The notes under the pieces were generated by a model, which saw only the letters and a program-made list of their open reading frames with translations, did not search any database and was not told the origin of the DNA. A DNA stretch of 64,000 nucleotides, taken from contig RCAB01000123.1 in NCBI GenBank assembly GCA_003640385.1, positions 83,461 through 147,460 of the forward strand, in the 5' to 3' direction. The translations under genes and the position numbers were made by a program. Positions 54,301 through 64,000 of this stretch are shown here, piece after piece (within the stretch, counting starts at the first letter, position 1; each line of letters begins with the position of its first letter). This stretch comes from Setaria digitata (taxonomy: Eukaryota; Nematoda; Chromadorea; Rhabditida; Setariidae).

Positions 54301-57300
54301 GAAGAAACAAGGAAAAGATTTTTACCTCAAATTTTATTCCTAACTAAAGTACAAGTCAAAGTCAAATTTTTTTTTAAGATTTGTAATCAGAAAAACAAAC
54401 CATCAACTGAAGGAGTTGGAAACGATGCTGCCGGCAATGAAAGCAGCGATGATAGGGGTGGAATTACGCTCAGTGCTTCAGATTCAGCAGCTTTCATCAC
54501 GCTGATAATTTGGTTTCGTTCAGCTGGCGATAGACACGACAGACCAACCTCATCCTTAATATCTGTGGAAACAGAAAGTGACATTGTATCAGGTGATTTC
54601 GGCTGTACTTCACTAGTTGGGGCAGAATTTTTTTTCGGCTGCTCTGATTGAACATTTGTGCTTGCGGGATCTCTGTAAGTGTAGACAATAATAATATCAC
54701 TAGCTCAATGAATTTATAAGACTTGTAATTTAAAAGAAAAAAAAAAAACAGCATTCATAAAAATCTTCAATTACTGCGAGGTACCTTTGGTCCTCATTCC
54801 TAAAAAATGAGTCCACTGTATGAGAAGCGGATATTTTAGATCGACCCGATGATAACGAGATACTAGTTGATGAAGTGTCTAATTCAGCACTTGCCATCAC
54901 CGCTATGATTTTTTGGCGTTCTTCCTCCGACAAGCCGTCCAAACTGGCCAATAATTCATTCTCAAGAAATGATGGACTTGGAGATACCGGATGCGACGAT
55001 GGCAGCCTTTGCATTTTTGGCTACAAATTAAACATTAGTAAATTCGTTAGAAAGCATTTTCTGAACATTGAATCAGGAAATCAAAGGGATGAAATTTTGT
55101 GGAGTTTCATAAGTCGACCTTTTTCAGAAACACTTAGCTATCCATTTTTACATTATTTCTCATATTTGGTAAAACCAAAAGTTTTCATACACAAAGAGAT
55201 TGAATATTCAATTGAATATTGAATATTCATTTTAATTCCTCTTTCATTTTCATGGCAGAGAAATTTCCAAAAAATTTTGAATACGATCCTGTTATATTTA
55301 TCAGCAACAACACTATTCTTTTTTTACTGTAACTGAAATTAAAAAGCTAGAAACAATTATTCTTTTTATATTATAAATAGAATAAGTAGTTTTTTATTTA
55401 TTTTAATTCAGTTTGTTGCAAAATCTTTTATTTATCATATCGTACTGTTCAATGAATGAAAAAACATTCGATAATGCTGACCTTGGTAATCGTTGTCAAA
55501 TCAGAAGCAGAAGCAGCATGCTGCGCTACTTGCGCAAGCTGTTCAGTGGCCTGCTTAGCACCTTTAAATGCATCACCAGCCAATCTCGATAATGAGCCAA
55601 ACATATTTCTTGTTGTAACACGTGCTCTCCTTTTGGTATTCCACTCCTCCTCTTCTGTAATCCGTAAAGTTATATTACAGTAAGTCAACCATATCACTAA
55701 AGTATTCATTACCAAAGCAAGGCTGAAGTGAATCGATTATACACCGATAAAACTGATCAAGTAGGAATTAAAAATCACTTTGTATATTCTATCAATAAAC
55801 AAATATACCTCTACCTGATAAATACCGTTGTTGTTGTTGTTGTTCAGTTTGCGGTGCTGCTGGAGTAGCAAAATTTGATGCATAGAACTGCAACGTACTC
55901 TGCGGTGAATGTGCATCTAATGATGCAAACATTTCTTCGGCTTGCATTGCTAATGCTACTCGCTGTGATGCTTGATCGATAGGCATATGCGCAGTGTCTG
56001 CGTCAAAGCCTTTTGAAGGTTCGATCGATTCCGTTTCGAGATTTATGTCTATCGTAAGTGATGCCGATGATGGCTCTGATTGTGATGTCGGCAGATATTG
56101 GACACCTTCTTCCAAATCTATCAGTTAATACCACTTAATCTATTGAATGAAAAAAGGAAATGAACTTTTTTATCCCTACTAATGTGTTAAAATATATAGG
56201 AATCTAAACTTCGATTCAAGTTGTTATAACGATCTGCAACCAGAACACAAATTCATATTTCTTCATTTAGCATCCATCTTTTAAATGGTAAATAGAAAAA
56301 AAAAAATTTAATTAATAGCGGCACAGGTTTTCCTCTCTTTACAAATAAATATTTCTGACAAAGTCGAGAAATCATCGAAAGATTTTCCCCCCTATAAAAT
56401 TTTCCATTTGCTTTTTAGAAGTGGAAAATCATTAAGCATACTAATGAATTTCTTAGGAAATAATTGTCGAACTCATTTTTTCACTTTCATTAATAAGTTC
56501 GTCGAAATAAAAAATGAGTTAATACATGGAAGTCCAAGTTCCAATTCAAAATTCCACTTGATCTGTCCACCTCAATCCCTCACTAAATGTATCTATTATA
56601 TTCGAAAATTTACTCTTAATTTGATTATATGTCCTAAGGCTAACCTGCCATTGTCCGAGAAATTAGTTTGCCATCATAATTTTTGGGGCTCTAATAACTT
56701 ACGATTTCTTTCTTACATACTATTGCTTCCAAACTCCTATTTCATCATTTGTGCCACAACGAACTTCCTCCACTATAATTGAAAAACCTCGAATTTCTAA
56801 TTTTGAAAGCTTTTCTAGATATCTAACTTAAAATACCTAATGCCATAATATCACAGTCACTCAACAGTCACTTACTCGTATCACCGAAACATTCATTAAT
56901 GAGAAAAAAAACAGTGGGGCCGTCGAACTCGGAATAGAAACATCGACTTTCTTTAAATGGTAATTCAATAATAAATGTAAAAATTAACTTCGCGTTTTAA
57001 TTTGAATATTTATTTTGCATGTTTACTAAATATATTTTGATAATCTTGCATAAATACCAAACAGTTCCACTTTCCTATGTGGCTTATTTTAAACATCTAC
57101 TGATGTGTTTATGAATGTCTGACAGCTATCATAGGGAACTGTATCTGAGAAAAATATTTTTTGGTCGTCCGAACCAATCAATTATGCTCCGGAAAAATTC
57201 CACTCATAATCAAGCTGGTCTTTGCGTCGGAAGAATGCTTCATTTGTCTTAATTATAGTTATATATTAAAAAGAAAAAAAAATTAAATTCAAAACCTGGC

Positions 57301-60300
57301 ACTTCAGGTGGTTTATCAGTGAATAATGTGTTTCTGAGAGAACCTGGACGTTGTTCATGCCACATTGCTATGTCCACTTTTTGGCTACGTTCCTTCAACG
57401 TTTCATCTTTATCATTTTTTTCTGTATCCAGACTTTGCCACTGTTCACCTCGCCGATCTACTGGTAAATCCTTTCCAGTCGACTGCACCTCTATTAATTT
57501 ATTCTTTACAGTAAAGCTTTCCAACGACACTTGACTTGTATAAAGCATTACTTGATTTTCGCCTCTTACGAATTCGACGTCCGTACAAGTATTACTACTT
57601 ACGTCATCTTTAGCATTAATAAAACCTAAGGGTTTTTTTGCCTGTTCTATATAGAATGTTGAATTTTTTGGTTGTAATTCATATTCTCTAGCATCCGTCT
57701 TCGCTTCAACTTTTGTATTTTCAATATGTACAGGAACTTTGAGCACATCCTCCGCATTTTCAAGTTCGAATTGGAGATCAATCATTTTAATATGTTGAAT
57801 TTCTTCTTCCGTTAGTCCCCTAAATCTGTCGAAGGTATCCCCATCTGCACCATTCCCTTTTACACCAAATTGTTCAATGACTTTTGTCACACCTGTGAAA
57901 GCTGAACCTGAGATTATGTCTAAAACTTGTTCATTCTTCGGCACACTGTCACTGAACACTTCTGCAGTGTTCCATTTCGAAGGTTTATGACCAGGGTTTG
58001 GACTGTTTTCTAATGACAAGTTCGTGTTCATATCATATTTGTCTGAAGACAACTTCACTTTTCGAGAACCATATTTATTTTGCAATTCTGGAGTTGAAAA
58101 TACCATTTCAGGAGACATCCGGGAAGATTTCACACTATTTTGATCTACATCTTCATCTGATGTTCCTGGACCGAAACTTGATGAATCGCTTGAAGACATA
58201 CGTTCTGAATCTTCATTTCCTGGATATCTGCTAGCTAACTGTAGATCAGCTATATCCCTCACAGTATTATCGGCATTATCAATTTCGATTGTTTTTAGTG
58301 CACCGGGTTCAAAATCCTGATATTTGGAATATGTTTCAGCAAAATTTGCTTTTTCTACTGTTGGTGACCTTTCAGTTGGACGAATGTGCTCTTTTGTTCC
58401 TAGCCCTTCTTCTGCATGTGCAGCACTTTGGGGAAATTTCATTTCATAGGTGTTACTTCTAAATGGCAGGGTCATAATTCTGCTATTTTTGAATGGATTC
58501 AGTACGCTAGTGAGTTTGTCGAAAACAGCTTCACTTAGCTCTTTAGGCATTTCTTCTGCTCGTTTAGCTTCATCTACCACGTCTTTTGTCACATTTGGTT
58601 GTTCTAGAAATGGCATTCCAAATTCACCAAGAGCATTTCGCTCCACTTCTTTGATATGTTCCAACTCTTTTTTAGTTAAGTGTTCCCGAAATCTTCTTTC
58701 AATAGCCGGCCTGTTTGTTTCCAGATTAGAATCTTTGCTTTCTTTAAAGGTATTTATGAATTTTCTTTCAAAAATGTTAAACTTTTCCATATGCTGTGCT
58801 CGTTGTTCAACAGTTCGTATTTGCATCAATTCCTCCTCAATCAGAATACTACTGTCTTGGATTTCTTTTTTTTCCTCAAAAATCTCATTCCCTTCAAAAT
58901 GTTTTGGTTCTCCGGTAACACACATTAAAGGTCTCCCCTCCGGAACTACATTGTTTTCTTCCTTTTTAACAGTTACTGTTGCTTCTGTTTCCAACGCACC
59001 AGGTGACTCCAGGTTTTTTGTCCTGCTTCCTATGAGCCTTGTTTGCAGTAATTTCCGTTTGGTGGAACAGATGTCCTCTTCCGTCTGTTTGTCGACTCTG
59101 GATTCTTCTAGAAAAGTTTTGTCAAAAGCTCGCAGTTTTTTTGCTTGTTCCTGAGCAACTCTAGTTTGTATTAATTCTTCTTCAGTGGAACAGATATTTG
59201 GTTGTGTTTCTTGATAATCGCGTACTCTTATTTCTTCAGGTGCAAAAGATTCGATTTTCTCCGACTGTTTCAACCGTTCTGTCTTACCATTAATCGACCT
59301 GATTTGTTTCAGCTCTTCACCAGTCAAATCAATGGTGTTAGCCTCCACTGCTTTGCTAAAAACAGAATTTTCGAGCTCTTCCATGTAGTTTAGCCCTCTG
59401 CCAACCTCCTTGATGTGCATTACACTTTCCTCAGTTAACTTCAAGTTTAGTTTCTCATGGCCCTCAAAAACTATTTTTTCTCTATTTATGCTACCACATC
59501 CTGCTTTGATGGAATTTTGCTTTAAATTATCCATTTCCAATACAGATGAATTCAAGCTTGGTATTTCATTATATTGCTCTCTCCAATTCTCCGATCTCCA
59601 TTCTATATTATGACCTCCCAACAAGCTTAATTCCTCTGCATCATTCGGTTTTGTTAATGACTTGGCAACTTGCATACTTTGAAGATTTTCGGTAACTTTG
59701 TGACTAGCAGTGGGCCAGTTTATCCACTGGATGTCAGCACCCATCATAGCAGCTGCTTCCTCGACTTTCCGAATGTGTTCCATTTCTGCAGCGGAAATTT
59801 CACAGCTAACATCTTCACATCTACTACTATCCCCGAGATGAGCTTCCACATTCAGAGTTGGTCTCTGATCAACTTTTACTACACTAGTTATTGGTAGTAT
59901 CTTTCCAAGGATTTTCTCATCTTGCTTCGCTTGTTGTTCAGATGCAGATATGTTTCCTGCCGATATCTTTGATAAAACTGTATTTACCGGCTCTACAGGT
60001 TTATCCTTATTACATGCCATTGGATCGATAATGCTCCCCAATTTCACTTTTTCATCAGCATCTGTTGAAATGTCTTTGACAGTATCCGCCTTTGTGATTT
60101 TAATCACGAATGGAAATGCTCCTTTTTCAGCTTTTTCAATAACACCTTCAATGTGTGTACGTTCATATAATTCAAAATCATTCATATCCGGAAGTTTGTA
60201 AATAGACTGCCTGAAAACTTGACAAACCTCGAAACATTCTTACATTTCATGGACAAATTAAATGCTTTCAGTATAGAACAAATATCTTGTTTTTATCATT

Positions 60301-63300
60301 TTGAAAATCGAATAGTCTAATATCTGAACTTTCTTGATGGCAGAATTAGAATGGGGAAAAATTTCGACTTTCTGTTTTGGTAAGGCAAAACATAAACCTT
60401 CTCGAGGCAGTTGGTGTTGACTGACTACTTCGAGATCGCCGATTTGCTGCACTCAACACCTGGAATTTTAACTCAAATTTCAAATTGAAAATGTAGAAAA
60501 ATTCCTAACATACTCCCTCAAGTAAAGATGAAATAATTCATTAACCGATAATCGAACTAACATATAACTGAAACAAAAGACAACAATGCTTATAATGCAA
60601 GCTCCTTTCAGCGACGTATATGTTTCATTCCATCAACTGTGAATAAAGAATTCATGCTACTTACTCTTCTAGGAGTTTTTTTCAATTAAGGAAAGAATGA
60701 AGAAATGTATAACTACAGTAAAATGGCACTGTCAGTGTACTTTAACAGTAATTTTAGTACTTATATGATACCAACTTTTTCAATATGGTCCCGTTCTTCA
60801 TTTGAAAGGCCAGCTAAGGCACTGTCCGGTAATTTCGTACTCATATCCGAAACATTCACTGAAGCCCCAGAAGTTCTACGAAGCAAATCCATAAATTCGT
60901 TCCTGCTATCAGAGGAGCTTTTCCGGCTTGACGTGTCACTTTGGCGGTGACTTGTTCTCCAGAGAAATGACATTGGTGAACGAGGCCTATCTTCACCTCC
61001 ACCAAATAAAGAAAACCATGATGAACTTCGAGATGATTCACATTCGGGCACTTTTACTGAATAGATATCACTCTTTTCAGTTGAACTGAAAGGATTATCA
61101 GTTTTAAAATTTTTGCATTAAAAGTAAAAAGAAATTAGGTGAAAGATTTCGTATACGGAAAAAACTTGGAGGCGTCGGAGTATAAAATAAAGTTGTAATC
61201 TATTACGAAGATGAATTTTGATTTGTTAGTAAATTTGAATCGGAGTTTCCCGATCATTAGAACTCCTAAATATTCCAAAGATTCGCGAAGCATGACTCTT
61301 TTCAAAAGAATTGCTAACCTCTTAATCTTTCTCTCATTTTCTTCATCACTTTCGGATGACGTAACAGGAGCTAACTCTCCATGGCTGTACATATCTGTAC
61401 CCATTTGCAAGAAATATCTTGCTCTTGGGTTAAGCTCGGCTCTGAAACGATTTCCTAACTCCACAGCAGCCAGTTCGGCGATCTGCTCTGTCATCCGTTC
61501 AGCGAAAAAATTGAGACGCATCAGGCAGTCTGCATGATACAGCATAGATCCATCACCAGCAATGCTTTCTCGCTCACAGCGCTCGAAAACATTCACTTGT
61601 TGAATCCCACGGGGTTTCGCACTTCTTAGTAGCCACGCTGGGGAACGTTTTAACGAATCATCCTTACCTTCACCACGTTCTGTTTTTGTAAGTGAATATG
61701 GAAATGAAAATCCGGAAGGACTGGAAGTTTTCCTGGACCTCCTACATTCTTCTTGCGAAACAGGCATTATTGTCGTTACATGTGAAGTCGAATTCACATT
61801 TCCCCAAGAGTTGTTAACTCCAATGCTTATCGTGTTTTCAACGCTCCTCGCCATATTTGGTGGGGAAATTTCTGAATGACTTCGATGATTCATCGCTTTG
61901 TCTTTTCCGCCTTTCATCTTTTTCACTGGTGTTCCAGATTGTGAATCGAGCAGATTTTGATCGGTATAAACCACGAAAATACTAGAAGCACGAGTAAACG
62001 ATGGCTTCATATTTTCCATATCTGTTTTCGAAGAATATTCTTCTTCACTATTAAATGTATTCCAGAAGTTTGCTTTCCCGTAGCGCGACATCCCATCGGG
62101 AAATCGAAGACCCCGTGTCATTTTTTTGTAGAGTCGATCTGTATAAGTTACTGTTGAAGTAACGTGAAACCCATCACTGAGGTAATGGTTTGAATGTTCT
62201 AAACTGAAATCAACTTTCCCGTGTAGTTGGGTTCGTGAGTATTCAAGATATGAGTTGTCCTTTAAAAGTACAGGGTCACTTTCACTTCCAGCTATTTCAC
62301 TGCGTTTATGACTTCTTTTTGAAACAAAATTAATACTATTTTCGAGCAGACATCCATTTTTCTCAATTCTAGTACTTGACTCATCGGTACTGAAATCTCG
62401 CTCTTCTTTATATTCCTCATGTTGTCTCCATAATCTTCCGAATTCAACTTCCTTTTGCGAATCGCCGAGGGTCTCTGCCGGGACAGCAATTTTTGAGGAA
62501 TGCTTTAAGTCTCCTAGAGTCAATCCAAATCTGGACTCCGCGGATCCATTGTCTAATCCAACTTGATAGTCATGAAGTTCCTGCGCTGCTAGCCTATCAG
62601 CATGCCAAATTTCATTCTTTCTCTCAAAATAATTTGTATTTCTCGTAGAATTAATTCCCGTAATAGTAAATGATTCTTCAGCCAATTTTGCAAATGAGGC
62701 AATTTGTTCTTCCTCTGCTTCAGTTCGGCCCAATTCAGGAGTATGATAAATTTCATCCTGTGAAAAATGATGCTTCGTTACTAATGGGATACTAGGAGGA
62801 TGCATGACTTTCACGTTTTCTATCGCATACAGATTTGCTTCATTAGTTATATTCTTGTCAAATAAATTTAAACCAGTTTCATCAGGTCTTGAAGTTGAAG
62901 GTCCGGAACGCGAGAGCGATAACATTGGGTAATTGAAAATGTCCACTCCACTACTTTTGCCGTCCGTTATCTTCGGACGCAACGTGTTACCAGACATTTT
63001 TTTCTGTTTCTTTAACCCATTGAATAATTCGGTCCCCACGACAGTTGTTGAATGCTTCGCACGAATGTCCTTTTCAGCTTTTTTTTGCTGAAACTCAACA
63101 ATCGGTGACCTGATGTAATCATCTATATCTTTTCGAGGATTCAAGTATAATACCGGTTCAGCTCCACAATATTCTACTTCCGAATGAATGGACAGCTGAT
63201 CCTCCAATGACATGCCCCTAGCGACATGATCCAGTGCATCTCGTTTAGCCGCTTCAGCGGTATCAGGATGATTCAAACCCAATTCAAACTGATCATTTAC

Positions 63301-64000
63301 CATAGACACCTCAGCTGATATTATGCTATTTCCAACGTCATCTGATGTGGTAGTTCTTTTCGAAATAACTGTATCGGATGCATAAGCGAACAAATCTAAA
63401 AATTTCCCCTTTCCGCACTGCTCGAAGTTTCCACTAAGAGTTTCAGCGATGACCAGTCTGTCATTATCCTGATGTGTTAAGTTTGAATGCCCTATTTCAA
63501 CTTTTCGCAAATCTAGCACATTTACTGATTCCTCTGCATCATTTTCATCGACAAACACGTTTGAGTTGTTTGCAGAAGTACTGGCAGGCATGGGATCATA
63601 CTCCAGAAATTCACTGTATGGCATCTCAGGTTCTGGATATAAAATCTGAACTACTGAACCATACCATTCAAAACTACATTTGCTTATCGACCATTTCTCA
63701 ACAGTTTCTGTCGGATCCGCTTCAATATTCCACTGCGTTAGATTAGAAGTTCCTCCGCTATGACTGCCTTCGATGCCAGAGAGCTGGAGGGAAAATTTAA
63801 TTCCATCATACCTTTCAGTAATTAGTTCCCTTCCCAAAGGTTGCAGTTTCAAACTCTGGAAATCTAAGAGAGATTCTTCAGCGAGACATGTGATATTTGA
63901 AAAATGTTCCAATTCCACTGCAGTTCCATTTAATTCATTATAATTCATTTCGGCTGAAATTGTATCATCCAATATTACCTTATCATCACTGATAGACAGA
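36393..64000 (-). CDS. cla-1: giant clarinet/Piccolo/RIM-like active-zone scaffold (5' end outside window)
   Basis: At least 35 exons join in phase to about 4,400 codons. Exons in order: 61319..64000 (open at the edge), 60776..61085, 60398..60459, 57296..60210, 55809..56117, 55482..55654, 54785..55020, 54401..54672, 54109..54240, 53545..53978, 53110..53266, 52870..52970, 52555..52670, 52375..52489, 52184..52285, 51966..52079, 51741..51869, 51436..51598, 51229..51318, 50827..51044, 50409..50553, 49904..50141, 49563..49692, 43807..46417, 40060..40118, 39409..39559, 39039..39152, 38366..38474, 38033..38124, 37783..37955, 37237..37400, 37106..37144, 36909..37090, 36617..36760 and 36393..36424. 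Most of the protein is acidic, Ser/Thr-rich and disordered, with dispersed helical repeats. The C-terminus is a PDZ domain plus one C2 domain whose V-K-V-Y-L-L-P-G-R, K-R-R-T-K and R-W-Y-P-L motifs match Piccolo. A huge repetitive N-terminal part ahead of a terminal PDZ-C2 pair is the architecture of C. elegans clarinet, which clusters synaptic vesicles at release sites. The last small exon, the donor of exon 50827..51044 and the orthology are the least certain points. Confidence 0.85.
36617..37400 (-). other. single C2 domain of the active-zone gene (four exons)
   Basis: Exons 37237..37400, 37106..37144, 36909..37090 and 36617..36760. Seen: G-Y-L-N-V-A-L-A-Y-N, L-M-V-T-V-L-S-A-K-S-L, N-P-F-V-K-V-Y-L-L-P-G-R, S-K-R-R-T-K-F-V, T-S-D-P-V-W-D-Q-T-L, F-T-V-W-D-Y-D-K-F, L-G-Q-L-L-I-N-L-S and T-A-R-W-Y-P-L-H. 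It is closest to Piccolo C2A. Some Ca2+-ligand positions are Asn instead of Asp. Confidence 0.88.
36862..36906. repeat. 45-bp near-perfect palindrome adjoining a splice donor
   Basis: Two 22-nt arms around a central base, with one mismatched position that would be a G-U pair in the transcript. On the minus strand it starts at +3 of the intron between exons 36909..37090 and 36617..36760 (148 bp). Read directly from the sequence. Confidence 0.9.
38366..39559 (-). other. PDZ domain of the active-zone gene (three exons)
   Basis: Exons 39409..39559, 39039..39152 and 38366..38474 encode K-K-I-L-L-T-R-K-Y-H-D, then I-G-I-R-V-T-G-G-K-K-L-P-S-G-E-L-A-A-F-V (the carboxylate-binding loop is I-G-I-R in place of G-L-G-F), then G-D-R-V-L-E-W-N-G-V-L-L-T-G-K-T and a final V-E-R-V-I helix. 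The E-W-N-G and L-T-G-K-T motifs are typical of the RIM and Piccolo PDZ domains. Confidence 0.88.
41580..41610. repeat. 11-bp inverted repeat, 9-nt loop
   Basis: GTTTGTTTTAG at 41580-41590 is the exact reverse complement of CTAAAACAAAC at 41600-41610. It lies in an intron of the active-zone gene and could be chance. Confidence 0.8.
43391..43412. repeat. perfect 22-bp palindrome
   Basis: GTAACACTGGT followed by its exact reverse complement. It lies in the 3.7-kb intron, 0.4 kb from exon 43807..46417. Two-fold symmetric sites of this size can bind dimeric transcription factors; no protein can be named from sequence alone. Confidence 0.85.
43807..46417 (-). other. large exon: coiled coil then Tyr/Asn/Pro/Gln-rich region
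   Basis: A 2.6-kb exon of the active-zone gene. It opens with R-R-K-L-P-S-I-P, resembling short Arg/Pro motifs in other active-zone proteins. A charged helix follows (K-K-E-L-K-E-V-L-E-R-R-R), then a second one (Y-D-R-Q-L-R-E-H-G-R-R-L, then K-K-K-V-M-D-E-L-A-Q-R). The last 400 residues are rich in Y, N, P, Q, R and S with many Y-x-N/Y-x-P clusters, a composition seen in prion-like disordered proteins. I end the exon at the donor cacg|gtaatg (43806), although the frame stays open to 43775. Confidence 0.75.
46418..49562 (-). other. 3.1-kb intron of the active-zone gene
   Basis: It separates the many small acidic exons from the large exon 43807..46417. No internal exon could be fitted in phase. 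The frame of the preceding exon stays open to a stop at 49425 (about 46 extra codons), so an alternative C-terminus is possible. Open frames at 46484-46669 and 48103-48498 have no coding character. Confidence 0.5.
54109..55020 (-). repeat. three exons each carrying one well-kept helical repeat
   Basis: Exon 54785..55020 contains L-S-E-E-E-R-Q-K-I-I-A-V-M-A-S-A-E. Exon 54401..54672 contains L-S-P-A-E-R-N-Q-I-I-S-V-M-K-A-A-E. Exon 54109..54240 contains L-S-P-S-E-R-S-R-I-L-A-V-M-K-A-A-Q. A fourth copy (L-S-N-E-E-R-D-H-I-E-K/V-L-S-A-A-N) is split by the intron between exons 60776..61085 and 60398..60459. The motif resembles the first helix of the RIM and Slp Rab-binding domains (L-T-E-E-E-R-x-I-I-x-x-V-M). 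Confidence 0.75.
57296..60210 (-). repeat. large exon with about eight degenerate helical repeats
   Basis: A single 2,915-bp exon. Units matching L-[ST]-x-x-E-x-x-x-[IT]-[KR]-x-[VI] lie near 59750-59800 (S-A-A-E-M-E-H-I-R-K-V-E), 59406-59440 (H-I-K-E-V), 59297-59328 (L-T-G-E-E-L-K-Q-I-R-S-I), 59147-59189, 59032-59075, 58797-58848 (E-E-L-M-Q-I-R-T-V), 58631-58683 (L-T-K-K-E-L-E-H-I-K-E-V) and 57778-57822 (L-T-E-E-E-I-Q-H-I-K-M-I). Linkers of 40-250 residues are acidic and variable. Confidence 0.7.
61319..64000 (-). other. large exon 1 in window: acidic disordered N-terminal segment
   Basis: Open without a stop to the window edge, so the exon or gene continues beyond 64000. About 890 codons rich in S, E, D, N and T with no globular domain. 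The last part (H-A-D-C-L-M-R-L-N-F-F-A-E-R, then A-A-V-E-L-G-N-R-F) is more hydrophobic and may form a helix bundle. I end it at the donor ag|gttagc (61318) because only that phase fits the next exon; the frame itself stays open to 61135. Confidence 0.7.

Noticed and set aside
55199..55230. Palindromic GAATATTC clusters
   Set aside because: Short AT-rich self-complementary words are expected by chance in this composition, and the stem is interrupted.
58450..59154. A 234-codon open frame on the plus strand
   Set aside because: It is antisense to the 2.9-kb exon of the active-zone gene, is rich in S, F, L and C as expected from antisense of E/K-rich codons, and shows no domain.
61135..61318. 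Continuation of the large exon reading frame to a stop at 61135
   Set aside because: The next exon (60776..61085) requires a phase-2 donor, which is only met at 61318 (ag|gttagc); the extension was treated as intron.

Overview
This is a stretch of animal nuclear DNA, almost certainly from a nematode. It is AT-rich, with many short exons, compact gt..ag introns with a short polypyrimidine acceptor, several start codons sitting directly behind a splice acceptor (as expected for spliced-leader trans-splicing), and proteins that align best in memory with nematode orthologues. A parasitic spirurid-type (clade III) worm is my guess, but the window alone cannot prove it. Gene models were built by hand: I joined exons only where donor, acceptor and reading phase agree. 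All the main models give an uninterrupted frame of the expected length.

Layout. (1) 798-2425, + strand: 3' end of an R3HCC1/R3HCC1L-like gene. (2) 7339-13558, +: an NDRG-family pseudo-hydrolase, with a large first intron holding a possible second first exon. (3) 15384-18527, -: a two-membrane-span NTPDase (apyrase) of the Golgi/endomembrane ENTPD4/7 type. (4) 19885-22772, -: Integrator subunit 14 (VWA domain). (5) 28095-32502, +: a biogenic-amine GPCR with possible leader exons about 1-2 kb upstream. (6) 32716-34724, -: a homocysteine S-methyltransferase of the MmuM type. (7) 36393 to beyond 64000, -: one giant gene of at least 35 exons (about 4,400 codons visible, 5' end outside the window) ending in a PDZ domain and a single C2 domain. 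I interpret it as a clarinet (CLA-1)/Piccolo/RIM-type presynaptic active-zone scaffold.

The most interesting part is the giant gene. It carries a dispersed family of about twelve helical repeats (L-[ST]-x-x-E-x-x-x-I-x-x-V-x-x-A) that resemble the Rab-binding helix of RIM and Slp proteins. It has a 39-nt in-frame microexon in the C2 domain at the place where vertebrate Piccolo has an alternatively spliced insert. A near-perfect hairpin starts at the +3 position of the intron after the next C2 exon. Two introns of 3-4 kb could hold promoters for short isoforms.

The remaining space (2.4-7.3 kb, 13.6-15.4 kb, 22.8-28.1 kb, 34.7-36.4 kb) shows no convincing gene. It holds UTR-like sequence, homopolymer tracts and simple repeats. 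I found no tRNA, rRNA, transposon with coding capacity, or CRISPR array.
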